A stretch of 64,000 nucleotides of DNA from SURF-13 sp041695325 (lineage in GTDB: Bacteria; Pseudomonadota; Gammaproteobacteria; SURF-13), in NCBI GenBank assembly GCA_041695325.1, contig JBGFRC010000001.1, forward strand, positions 1 through 64,000, given 5' to 3'. A program made the translations under genes and the position numbers. Shown one piece after another: positions 18,046 to 26,204 of this stretch (the stretch's first letter is position 1; each line of letters starts with the position of its first letter). The notes under the pieces are model-generated. The model made no database searches, was not told the origin of the DNA, and was given only the letters and a program-made list of their open reading frames with translations.

Positions 18046-19803
18046 TTACCGCCCCCTCATGAACAGCTTGTCCAGCGCCGTCATATCGAGCTGCACCCAG
18101 GTAGGGCGGCCGTGGTTGCACTGGTTGCTGCGCGAGGTAGCTTCCATATCGCGCAGCAGTGCGTTCATCTCCGCAATGCTGAGCTTGCGTCGCGCGCGCA
18201 CCGCGGTGTGACAGGCCATGCCCGCCAGGATTTCGTTCATCTGTTCACCCGGGCGCGCGCTGGTTCCGTACGCGGCAATGTCCGCCAGCGCGTCGCGCAG
18301 CAGCGCGGCGGCGTCCGCGTCGCCGAGCAGCGCCGGGACCTGGCGGATCAGGAGCGCCTCCGGCCCGGCTCGGCTGATTTCAAAACCCAGTTTGTTTAAC
18401 AGCGCGCCGTGCCGCTCCGCGAGCTCGGCCTCATGCTCGCTCACGTTCACGCTGACCGGCACCAGCAGCGGTTGCGCGCGCACGCCTTCGCCTTGCAGCG
18501 CCTGCTTCAGGCGTTCATACACCACGCGCTCGTGCGCGGCGTGCATGTCCACCAGCACCAGGCCGCTCTTGTTCTCGGCCAGGATATAGATGCCCTGTAA
18601 TTGCGCCAGCGCATAACCCAGCGGCGGCATATCTTGCGGTGCGGCGGCTTCCCGTATCGGCTCCAACGACGGCATGCCGTGCAAAATGTTGTAGGCGCTG
18701 ATCTGCTCACGCACCTGTGATGCGTTGGGGTGCAGCGGCATGGCGGTTTGCTGCGCGTGTTGCACATGGAACGCGGCTGCCGGCGGCGCGGCGGAAACGG
18801 TCTGGCCCGCGCGCGTCCCGGCCAGTGCCTGCTGCACGGCGCGATACAGAAAATCGTGCGCCAGACGCGCGGTGCGAAAACGCACTTCATGCTTGGCCGG
18901 ATGAACGTTCACATCCACCTCTTCCGGCGGCAGGATAAAGTAGAGCACATAGGCCGGGTGGCGCCCCTGATACAGCACGCCCTGGTAAGCCTGGCGCAGC
19001 GCGTGGCTCACCAGCTTGTCGCGGATCAGGCGCCCGTTGAGATAAAAATACTGCATGTCAGCCTGGCTGCGCGAGAAGGTGGGCAGGCTGATCCAGCCTC
19101 TCACGCGCAACGGCCCGGCCCCGAATTCCATGCCGAGCGCCTGCGCCATGAAACTCTCTCCGCACAGCGCGGCCACGCGCCGCTCTATTCCTTCCTCGGC
19201 GCGCAACGTGAACACCGTGCGCTCGTGGTGGCGCAGCGTGAAGTCCGTATCGGCGCGCGACAAGGCCAGGCGCTTGACCGTCTCGTGCAGGTGCTCAAAC
19301 TCGGTCTGCTCGCTCCTGAGAAACTTGCGCCGCGCGGGAATGTTATAAAACAGATCGCGCACCTCCACCGTGGTGCCGACGGGGTGCGGCGTAGGACGCG
19401 GCGCGCCGGTTTCGCCGCCGGCGATGGTCCAGCCGTTGGCGTCTTCCGCGCTGCGCGAGGCGAGTGTAAGACGTGACACGGAACAGATGCTGGGCAGCGC
19501 CTCGCCGCGGAAGCCGAGGCTCTGGACCCGTTCCAGGTCGCCCAAGGTTTGTATTTTGCTGGTGGCGTGACGGCTCAGGGCCAAGGCTAGATCGTTCCTG
19601 CGGATACCGCAGCCGTCGTCGCGCACCCGCATCAGGCGCATGCCGCCCTGCTCCACTTCGATTTCGATCCGGCGCGCGCCCGCGTCCAGGCTGTTCTCCA
19701 GCAACTCTTTCATAACCGAAGCCGGGCGCTCCACCACCTCACCGGCGGCGATCTGGCCTATGAGCACATCGGGCAGGCGCTGTATGCGTGGAATTTCCGA
19801 CAA
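18046..19803 (-). CDS. mutL: DNA mismatch repair protein MutL, endonuclease type
   Basis: A GHKL ATPase that couples MutS recognition to strand incision. ATP-site motifs are LLENSLDAGA, DDGCGI and GFRGEAL in the first 110 residues. The C-terminal dimerisation domain contains DMHAAHERVVYE, fitting the D-x-HA-x2-E-x4-E metal-binding nuclease pattern, plus ACHTAVRA and CNHGRP. So this MutL probably nicks DNA itself, unlike the E. coli protein. I prefer a TTG start at 19803 (LSEIPRIQRLPD), preceded by AAGAGG; a GTG at 19839 is also possible. 585 residues. Confidence 0.96.
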   Translation of the reverse strand: MSEIPRIQRLPDVLIGQIAAGEVVERPASVMKELLENSLDAGARRIEIEVEQGGMRLMRVRDDGCGIRRNDLALALSRHATSKIQTLGDLERVQSLGFRGEALPSICSVSRLTLASRSAEDANGWTIAGGETGAPRPTPHPVGTTVEVRDLFYNIPARRKFLRSEQTEFEHLHETVKRLALSRADTDFTLRHHERTVFTLRAEEGIERRVAALCGESFMAQALGMEFGAGPLRVRGWISLPTFSRSQADMQYFYLNGRLIRDKLVSHALRQAYQGVLYQGRHPAYVLYFILPPEEVDVNVHPAKHEVRFRTARLAHDFLYRAVQQALAGTRAGQTVSAAPPAAAFHVQHAQQTAMPLHPNASQVREQISAYNILHGMPSLEPIREAAAPQDMPPLGYALAQLQGIYILAENKSGLVLVDMHAAHERVVYERLKQALQGEGVRAQPLLVPVSVNVSEHEAELAERHGALLNKLGFEISRAGPEALLIRQVPALLGDADAAALLRDALADIAAYGTSARPGEQMNEILAGMACHTAVRARRKLSIAEMNALLRDMEATSRSNQCNHGRPTWVQLDMTALDKLFMRGR

Positions 19804-19888
19804 CGGTGTACCTCTTGGTAAGGCCGCTTTGACCCTCACAGTATAAGGTCAAATCTCCCGCTTTCTAAGAGGCATATTCGGTAGACTG

Positions 19889-21097
19889 TTACAGACGGCG
19901 CGCGGAAGTATTCGGACCTTCCTCCTGCGCCACGGTGCGCCGGTGCTGGGCCTCCTCGGCCAGCACCGTACCGGGCGGGGCCTTGCGGGCGAAATACTCA
20001 CGCACTCCTTTCATCACGGCTTGTGCGAACTTTTCCTGGCGGCGAGGATCGCGCAACTTTTTTTCTTCAAGCGGATTGGAGATAAATGCGGTCTCGACCA
20101 GAACGGACGGCACGTCCGGCGACTTCAGCACCACGAACCCGGCCTGCTGTACTTGCGGTTTGTGCAGGTCGCCCACGGCGCCCAGCTCTTTCAATATACT
20201 GGACGCCACGTCGTGACTGGCCTCTATCGTCGCAGTCTGCGACAGGTCGAGCAGCACCGAGGCAAGCAAATCGTCCTTGTCGTCCAGGCTCACGCCCCCC
20301 ACGAGATCAGCGGCGTTTTCGCGTTCAGCGAGCCAGTGCGCGACCTCGCTGGTGGCGCCGCGTTCAGACAGGGTAAACACCGAGGATCCGCGCGCTTCGG
20401 GGCGGAGAAAGGCGTCGGCGTGTATGGACACGAATAGATCGGCCTTGTGTTCGCGCGCCTTGTGGATACGCCCGCGCAGGCTCACATAATAATCGCCGTC
20501 GCGCGTGAGCACCGCCTTCATGCCGCGCTCCTGGTTGACAAGCGCGGCGAGCTTGCGCGCAATGGCGAGCGTGACGTCCTTTTCCCTGGTGCCGCGCTTG
20601 CCAAGCGCCCCGGGGTCCTCGCCACCATGACCGGCGTCTATCGCCACCACCACGTCGCGCAACGGCGCAGTGGGCTTGGTTTCACGCGGCGGCTCCACGA
20701 CGGCCTTAGCCGTCGCGGCGGGATACAAGTCCACCACCAGACGGTGGCCGTATTGTTTGTAAGGCTTGAGGGTAAAACTCTTGGCCTCGACGCCAGGCTT
20801 GAGTTGCAGCGTGAAGAGAGTGCCGTCCAGGGCGGGCAGGCTTTCGATTTTACTGAGCAGACCCTTCTTACCGTCATAGGCGGGCAGCGGATTAAGCAGC
20901 CGCGCGTCGCTGATCCGGATTTCAATCCGGCCGGTCTGCTGGGTGAGTTGATACTCTACCGGTCCGCTCAGGTCCAGCACCAAACGGGTGTTGTCGGGGG
21001 CGGGCCAAATGCGCACGCCCTGAATGTCCACCGGCGCGGCGGCCAGTGGCATCACCGTGACCATCAGCATCAACGCTACGCCCAAGCGTCTCATCAT
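19889..21097 (-). CDS. amiC: N-acetylmuramoyl-L-alanine amidase with AMIN domain
   Basis: A periplasmic zinc amidase cutting the peptide from N-acetylmuramic acid during daughter-cell separation. Residues 1-22 are a signal peptide, an AMIN domain (LVLDLSGPVEYQLT) covers about 25-120, and an Amidase_3 domain starts at VVVAIDAGHGGEDPGALG (zinc His) and includes LFVSIHADAF and VLVETAFISNP. There is no LysM repeat. Of 402 residues, the last 30 are a low-complexity tail. AmiB and AmiC cannot be separated without a tree. Confidence 0.95.
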   Translation of the reverse strand: MMRRLGVALMLMVTVMPLAAAPVDIQGVRIWPAPDNTRLVLDLSGPVEYQLTQQTGRIEIRISDARLLNPLPAYDGKKGLLSKIESLPALDGTLFTLQLKPGVEAKSFTLKPYKQYGHRLVVDLYPAATAKAVVEPPRETKPTAPLRDVVVAIDAGHGGEDPGALGKRGTREKDVTLAIARKLAALVNQERGMKAVLTRDGDYYVSLRGRIHKAREHKADLFVSIHADAFLRPEARGSSVFTLSERGATSEVAHWLAERENAADLVGGVSLDDKDDLLASVLLDLSQTATIEASHDVASSILKELGAVGDLHKPQVQQAGFVVLKSPDVPSVLVETAFISNPLEEKKLRDPRRQEKFAQAVMKGVREYFARKAPPGTVLAEEAQHRRTVAQEEGPNTSARRL

Positions 21098-21182
21098 CCT
21101 GCTCCCAGCCAGGGTTTGCGTCAGCCTACTCTATAAAAAAATATTTTGCAACTATTTTATATGGTTACAGTTTAAACTTCGA

Positions 21183-21665
21183 CTAATTTGATGATTGTGG
21201 CTGCCAGCCCGCCATGGTACGCAGTATTTCCTCGCCTCGCGCCGTTTTTGCATTTAAATTCAATGACCTACCTTTGTTGACCCAGGCTAGTGCCAGTGCA
21301 ATATCCGGCTCCGGCAGCACGCCCTCGCCCCGCTCCGGCCATTCGAGCAGGCAGATGGCACGGGGAGCAAAATAGTCTTCCAGCCCCATGGCCGTCAATT
21401 CGGATGGGGAATTAATTCTATATAAATCAAAATGGTATATTGTTATATCGGCAAGCTCATAGGGCTCAACCAAGGTAAACGTCGGGCTCTTCACCGCGCC
21501 TTGATGCCCTAAAGCACGCAGCACACCACGCACCAGAGTGGTTTTGCCCGCGCCCAGTTCGCCGCTGAGATAAATCCTGTCTCCTGCGCGCAGTTGCTTG
21601 GCCAGCGCTGCGCCGAAGGCCAGCATCACGGCCTCGTCCGCTATCACATAGTGTGTTTCAGGCAC
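21183..21665 (-). CDS. tsaE: TsaE, ATPase for tRNA t6A37 modification
   Basis: Cytoplasmic P-loop ATPase needed with TsaB, TsaC and TsaD for threonylcarbamoyl-adenosine synthesis. The P-loop GELGAGKTTLVRG is near 36-48, SPTFTLVEPYE is the switch-like region, and HFDLYRINSPSEL is a strong family signature. 160 residues. It overlaps nnr by 8 bases, so co-expression is likely. Confidence 0.96.
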   Translation of the reverse strand: MPETHYVIADEAVMLAFGAALAKQLRAGDRIYLSGELGAGKTTLVRGVLRALGHQGAVKSPTFTLVEPYELADITIYHFDLYRINSPSELTAMGLEDYFAPRAICLLEWPERGEGVLPEPDIALALAWVNKGRSLNLNAKTARGEEILRTMAGWQPQSSN

Positions 21666-23136
21666 GATTCACCAGCATGCGCAAAGGCGCGAACAAATCG
21701 CTCGCCAGCAGCCCGCGCTCGCCGCGCTGTGCCGCTTCGTCGCCCGCCTGCGCGTGCAGATGCACACCCAGCCGCGCGGCATCGGCCAGGGTGATGCCTT
21801 GCACGGTCAAGCCTGCAATGACGCCGGTCAACACGTCACCCACGCCTGCGCTCGCCATGCTGGGATTGCCCGCGGTACACACGCTGACCGCTCCATCTCC
21901 AGCGGCAATCAACGTGCCCGCGCCTTTCAGCACTGCGACGCCGCCGTACTGCGCACGCAGTTGCCGCACGGCGTAATAACGATCACGCTGAATCACGCTG
22001 CCCGCGCAATTCAGTAAACGCCCCGCTTCCCCGGGATGCGGCGTCAATATCCAGTCAGCCCGCGTTTGCGGGTGCTGCGCGAGCAGATTGAGCGCGTCGG
22101 CATCCACCACCAAGGGCAAAGAAGTCCGCAACACGGCGTTGAACAACTCGACCGCCCAAGGCGACAGGCCGAGGCCGGGGCCGATGGCAACCGCGTCCAC
22201 CTTTTCCAGCAAGAGCTGCAACTGCTCCGCGTTCTCCACCCCATGACACAACAGCTCCGGGCGCTGAGCGCAGAGTGCCGAGGCATGCGATGTGCGCGTG
22301 GCGACATAAACCAATCCGGCCCCGGCGCGCGCCGCGGCCTCGCCCGCGAGACGCGCTGCGCCCGCCATGCCGTGATCGCCGCCGATCACCAGCACGCGCC
22401 CGTAATCGCCTTTGTGCGAGTCGCGCGCGCGCAGCTTGAGCCGCGGTAAATTCTCTGCCGCGAGTCTTACCGCGGCAGGCGTGGCGCGCTGAACGATCTC
22501 CTGCGGCACGCCTAAATCATCCAGCACGATCTTGCCGCAATGATCCGGCGCCGCGCCGGTGAACAAACCCTGCTTGAGGGCGAGAAAACTGACGGTGACG
22601 CTCGCGCGCACCGCCGCACCGTGCACCGCGCCGGTGTCCGCATCCAGGCCGGAAGGAACATCGAGCGCCAGCACGTGCTTGTGCGCATGATTAATCGCCC
22701 TGATCGCTTCGCGCCACGCGCCACTCACCTCCCGATCCAGCCCGATGCCAAACAGCGCATCCACAATCAGCTCGGCGTCTTTGAGCCGCACCGCGGAAAA
22801 CGGCGTTACTTCTACGCCCGCCGCGCGCAATGCCTCATACGCCGCCTGCGCATCCCCGCGCAGCGCGCCCTCCTCCCCCGCCTGCAATACGCACAGCTCC
22901 AGCCCGGCCTCATGCGCCAGCCGCGCCGTCACAAACCCATCGCCGCCGTTATTCCCCGTGCCGCACACCAAGACGATGCGCCGTGCCTTGGGCCAATGCG
23001 CGCGCAGCGTCTCAAACGCTGCACGCCCTGCGCGCTCCATCAGCATCGCGCCCGGAATGCCGTATTCCTCGATGGCGATACGATCAAACTCCCGCACTTG
23101 CGCGGCGCGGTATAAGTTGACAGGAAGATCAGACAT
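21658..23136 (-). CDS. nnr: Bifunctional NAD(P)HX epimerase/dehydratase
   Basis: Repairs hydrated NAD(P)H. The N-terminal YjeF epimerase domain (1-215) shows CGTGNNGGDGFVTARL. The C-terminal ribokinase-like dehydratase domain (about 225-492) shows GDHGMAGAARLAGEAAARAGAG and ASAGVGDVLTGVIAG. 492 residues, normal for the fusion. It is followed directly by tsaE and preceded by a run of hairpins, which may reach its 5' flank. Confidence 0.96.
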   Translation of the reverse strand: MSDLPVNLYRAAQVREFDRIAIEEYGIPGAMLMERAGRAAFETLRAHWPKARRIVLVCGTGNNGGDGFVTARLAHEAGLELCVLQAGEEGALRGDAQAAYEALRAAGVEVTPFSAVRLKDAELIVDALFGIGLDREVSGAWREAIRAINHAHKHVLALDVPSGLDADTGAVHGAAVRASVTVSFLALKQGLFTGAAPDHCGKIVLDDLGVPQEIVQRATPAAVRLAAENLPRLKLRARDSHKGDYGRVLVIGGDHGMAGAARLAGEAAARAGAGLVYVATRTSHASALCAQRPELLCHGVENAEQLQLLLEKVDAVAIGPGLGLSPWAVELFNAVLRTSLPLVVDADALNLLAQHPQTRADWILTPHPGEAGRLLNCAGSVIQRDRYYAVRQLRAQYGGVAVLKGAGTLIAAGDGAVSVCTAGNPSMASAGVGDVLTGVIAGLTVQGITLADAARLGVHLHAQAGDEAAQRGERGLLASDLFAPLRMLVNRA

Positions 23137-23171
23137 GCAAGCTATGTTAAAAGATGCCGCCTGTTCGTACT

Positions 23172-23402
23172 AGCAGTTCGTTGAAAAACGAACTGCTAAG
23201 CGCCACAGGGGTGAGCCATGCCGGTGGCATGGCGAACGGACGCACAGGACGTGCGCCCTGGACTTTTCCGCGGAGCCGGGACGGCGCAGCGGAAAAGTGC
23301 CGCATCGAAAATCAAACACACAAGTGTTTGATTTTCGGAGCGAGGCGCGGACATGTGCCGCGCCAAGTGAGTTGAAAATCGCCAAGGATGGCGATTTTCA
23401 AC
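23172..23402. repeat. Element B: tract of eight consecutive hairpins
   Basis: Stems lie at 23172-23197 (loop GAAA), around 23204-23214 (weak), 23215-23233, 23241-23255 (loop AGGAC), 23263-23297 (inner loop GGGAC), 23306-23337 (14-bp stem), 23344-23364 and 23371-23402 (13-bp stem, loop AAGGAT). The plus strand has about nine GGA trinucleotides here. The ends echo each other: AGCAGTT at the start and AACTGCT at the end of the wider region. It has no coding potential. It could be an RNA gene on the plus strand or a composite palindromic repeat. Confidence 0.75.
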
Positions 23403-23649
23403 AAACTGCTGGCAAAACTTCTTGTCGCAGTTGCGCACTTAAAATAAACGGATGTATCCTTTATGTTATGAGCATACCCGTTGAAAAAAATTACCGAGGC
23501 TATCTTATCGTTGCCAAGTGATGCGCGAGCGTTGCTGGCAGAAAGAACGCCAGTCCGGTCCCAGAAATCCGGCTATTGGCATGCTCGCACAGAGGCCGGG
23601 GCTTAACAAGTGAAGCATGTGGACACGAATAACGTCCCCACCCATCTTT
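23403..23649. other. Non-coding stretch between hairpin tract and msrA
   Basis: No convincing gene. A 17-codon reading frame on the plus strand at 23469-23521 (MSIPVEKNYRGYLIVAK) resembles the start of small conserved proteins, and a second frame after it could be a frameshifted continuation, but neither has a good ribosome site. I see no clear terminator for msrA here. Confidence 0.4.
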
Positions 23650-24192
23650 TCAGGATTTAAGCTTCGCGTTGTAACGCTCGCGGAATTTTTTGAGTTTGGG
23701 GGCAATGACCATCTGGCAGTACGGTTGATTGCCGTTTCTGGCGTAGTAATCCTGGTGATAGTCTTCGGCGCGGTAAAACGCGCTGAACGGTGCAAGCTCG
23801 GTAACGATCGGGCCGGGCCAGATCCGCGTTGCGCTGATTTCCTGAATCACCTGTCCGGCAACCCGTTTTTGCTCGGGCGTGTGATAAAAAATCACTGAGC
23901 GGTATTGGGTGCCGGCGTCATTGCCCTGGCGGTTGAGCGTGGTGGGGTCATGGACGGAGAAGAATATCTCCAGCAATTCCCGATAGCTGATAACGCCGGG
24001 GTCGAACGTGACTTGCACCACCTCGGCGTGGCCGGTGTTGCCGGTACAGACTTCACGATAGGAAGGATTTTTTATCTCGCCGCCGGAGTAGCCGGATTCG
24101 ACTTTGGACACGCCTTTGAGGGCGGCGAACAGCGGCTCCAGACACCAGAAGCAGCCGCCGCCCAGGGTTGCAAGCTCCGCGTTCGCAGGCAT
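23650..24192 (-). CDS. msrA: Peptide-methionine (S)-S-oxide reductase
   Basis: Reduces the S-epimer of methionine sulfoxide in proteins, using thioredoxin. The catalytic motif GGGCFWCLE lies at about residues 12-20, GYSGGEIKNPSYREV and GHAEVVQVTFDP follow, and YHQDYY ends the conserved core. 180 residues. The ATG at 24192 overlaps the folE stop by one base (TGATG); a reading frame runs on upstream but is only the folE shadow. Confidence 0.96.
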   Translation of the reverse strand: MPANAELATLGGGCFWCLEPLFAALKGVSKVESGYSGGEIKNPSYREVCTGNTGHAEVVQVTFDPGVISYRELLEIFFSVHDPTTLNRQGNDAGTQYRSVIFYHTPEQKRVAGQVIQEISATRIWPGPIVTELAPFSAFYRAEDYHQDYYARNGNQPYCQMVIAPKLKKFRERYNAKLKS

Positions 24193-24791
24193 CAGGGGAG
24201 TTCGCGCTGCATGCCGATGAGAGTGAACAATTCCATGCGCGAGGAGGGATTGTTGAGAAACACGCCGTGCAGTTTGCTGGTGGTGGTCCAGGAACCGGGT
24301 TTTTTCGCGCCGCGGTAGCACATGCAGAAGTGCTGGCACTGCATGATGACCGCAACGCCCTGCGGCTGCAAAACCTCTTCGATGGTATCCGCGATCTGAG
24401 CGGTGAGCTTTTCCTGCACTTGCAGGCGTTTGGAGTAAATGTCCACTACGCGCGCGAGCTTGGACAAGCCGATGATGCGCCCGTTCGGGATGTAGGCGAC
24501 GTGCGCCTTGCCCACGAACGGCACCATGTGATGCTCGCAATGGCTGTGCAGTTCGATGTCGGACACCAGCACCAGCTCATCATAGCCCACCGCCGGCTCG
24601 AAGGTTTTGAGCAGATGTTCCTTGGGGTCCTGCTGATAGCCCTGGAAGTGCTCCTGCAATACGCCGATCACGCGCTCGGGCGTGTCGCGCAATCCGTCGC
24701 GGTCCGGATTCTCGCCGATGTACTCCAGCAGCCCGCGGATATGCGCCATGGCTTGCTGGTCTTTTTTATTGAACGATGAGGAATCAGGCAT
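24192..24791 (-). CDS. folE: GTP cyclohydrolase I
   Basis: Converts GTP to dihydroneopterin triphosphate, the entry to folate (and tetrahydropterin) synthesis. Zinc ligands appear in HCEHHMVPF and in CQHFCMCYRG, where the usual ARHLCM is varied to CQHFCM. SDIELHSHCEHH and YIPNGRIIGLSKLAR are family signatures. 199 residues. The end is coupled to msrA. A pterin-recycling gene, phhB, is also in this window at 36 kb. Confidence 0.95.
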   Translation of the reverse strand: MPDSSSFNKKDQQAMAHIRGLLEYIGENPDRDGLRDTPERVIGVLQEHFQGYQQDPKEHLLKTFEPAVGYDELVLVSDIELHSHCEHHMVPFVGKAHVAYIPNGRIIGLSKLARVVDIYSKRLQVQEKLTAQIADTIEEVLQPQGVAVIMQCQHFCMCYRGAKKPGSWTTTSKLHGVFLNNPSSRMELFTLIGMQRELP

Positions 24792-24862
24792 GATAGGTGT
24801 CCAGTGTTACCGGATAAACGAATAATGGGTTGATGAGCGGTGTGCGCCACGCCGCTACAATT

Positions 24863-25129
24863 TTAAGATGATACCGCGTCTTTGCCGGCCGTGAGGTTTA
24901 AATACTTCTGCTGTAATTGTTCTTTGGTTTCAACGTAATCCGGGTTGAGCGGGATGCAGTCCACCGGACACACTTCCACGCACTGCGGTTTGTCGAAGTG
25001 CCCGACGCATTCGGTGCACAGCTTGGGGTCTATGACGTAAATCTCCGCCCCTTGCGAGATCGCGCCGTTGGGGCATTCCGGCTCGCACACGTCGCAATTG
25101 ATGCAGTCCTGGGTAATCATTAACGCCAT
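24863..25129 (-). CDS. YfhL-type 2[4Fe-4S] ferredoxin
   Basis: An 88-residue electron carrier with two cluster-binding motifs: CINCDVCEPECPNGAI and, after an insertion typical of the long-spacer Alvin-type ferredoxins, CVGHFDKPQCVEVCPVDCI. The YfhL/Allochromatium type has the extra residues between second-cluster cysteines seen here. Partner proteins are not evident from neighbours. Confidence 0.93.
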   Translation of the reverse strand: MALMITQDCINCDVCEPECPNGAISQGAEIYVIDPKLCTECVGHFDKPQCVEVCPVDCIPLNPDYVETKEQLQQKYLNLTAGKDAVSS

Positions 25130-25193
25130 ACTTCATTTCACCCGCTACTTTTCCAACGTCGGCTAAATTACTATACCTGACTAAAATAGTCAA

Positions 25194-25784
25194 TTATTGC
25201 AGACGCTGTGCGATTTGCGCCACGCGCCTGCCCAAGGCGTGGCACAGGCGCTGCTCTTCCACGCTCAAGGGATGCTTGTCGTCCGGCCCGGCCCAGTGGC
25301 TCGCACCGTAAGGCGTGCCGCCGCTCGCGGTGGTGGTAAGGTCCGGCTCGCTGTACGGGAGGCCGACGATCATCATGCCGTGGTGCAGCAGCGGCAACAT
25401 CATACTGATAAGGGTGGTCTCCTGCCCGCCGTGCAGGCTGGCGGTGGAGGTAAATACGGCGGCCGGTTTGCCGGTCAGGGCGCCGGACAGCCATAGGCCG
25501 CCGGTGCCGTCCAGAAAATATTTGAGCGGCGCGGCCATGTTGCCAAAACGCGTGGGACTCCCCAGTATCAGGCCCGCGCATTCCTTCAGATCTTCCGGCG
25601 TAACGTAGGGCGGGCCGGAGGCGGGGATGCTGTCCTCGACGCTTTCACACACAGCCGACACGCGCGGCACGGTGCGTACGCGCGCCTGCATGCCGCCCGC
25701 CTCCTCCACGCCGCGCGCGACGTGCTGCGCCATTTGCGCCACACTGCCGCCGCTGCTGTAGTACAATATTAAAATATCGGCCAT
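25194..25784 (-). CDS. wrbA: WrbA-type NAD(P)H:quinone oxidoreductase
   Basis: An FMN-containing flavodoxin-like enzyme doing two-electron quinone reduction. It begins MADILILYYSSGGSVAQMA (the FMN phosphate loop is SSGGS) and carries GSPTRFGNMAAPLKYFLDGTGGLW and FTSTASLHGGQETTL, both WrbA hallmarks. I choose the ATG at 25784; nine upstream codons are not conserved. 196 residues. Confidence 0.95.
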   Translation of the reverse strand: MADILILYYSSGGSVAQMAQHVARGVEEAGGMQARVRTVPRVSAVCESVEDSIPASGPPYVTPEDLKECAGLILGSPTRFGNMAAPLKYFLDGTGGLWLSGALTGKPAAVFTSTASLHGGQETTLISMMLPLLHHGMMIVGLPYSEPDLTTTASGGTPYGASHWAGPDDKHPLSVEEQRLCHALGRRVAQIAQRLQ

Positions 25785-25874
25785 GGCGGATACATGGATT
25801 GATACACGCATGGTAGCCCAATTTAGCCGTCATGCACAGAGCTTGCATCATCCTGCCGGAATACCGACGTCTTC

Positions 25875-26168
25875 ATGACTCGCACAAAACTGTTGCCGCT
25901 GCTCATTCTGCTCGCCGGGCTGAGCGCCGCTTGCGCCAGCATTCCCTCGCAGGAGATGAGCGACGCGCGCCAGGCGGTGCAGGCGGCGCATGAGGCCAAC
26001 GCGGACAAGCTTGCCCCTGAGCCGCTTAACGAAGCGCAGAAACTGCTGGACGAAGCACGCACCGCGCTCGGCCAGGGCGATTACAGCGCGGCGCGCGCCA
26101 AGGCCATCCGCGCCAAAGAAGCCGCGATCCGCGCACGCGAACAGGCGCTGGGCGCCCAGCCTGAATAA
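25875..26168 (+). CDS. Small DUF4398 lipoprotein
   Basis: A 97-residue protein with a lipobox (LSAAC, Cys at about residue 20) after a short hydrophobic signal, so a probable outer-membrane lipoprotein. The mature part is an Ala/Glu/Arg-rich helix pair of the DUF4398 type, with heptad-like EAQKLLDEARTALGQGDYSAAR. Function is unknown; the family often sits near OmpA-like proteins, but none is here. Confidence 0.8.
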   Translation: MTRTKLLPLLILLAGLSAACASIPSQEMSDARQAVQAAHEANADKLAPEPLNEAQKLLDEARTALGQGDYSAARAKAIRAKEAAIRAREQALGAQPE

Positions 26169-26204
26169 ACACACGCTCAAGTTTTCAATCACCTCTTCCT
26201 GCGC

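Noticed and set aside
23172..23402. CRISPR or intrinsic terminator cluster
   Set aside because: Hairpins differ in sequence, no regular repeat-spacer pattern, no U-runs after stems.
23469..23521. 17-residue peptide gene
   Set aside because: No ribosome site and no evidence of conservation; kept only as a remark.
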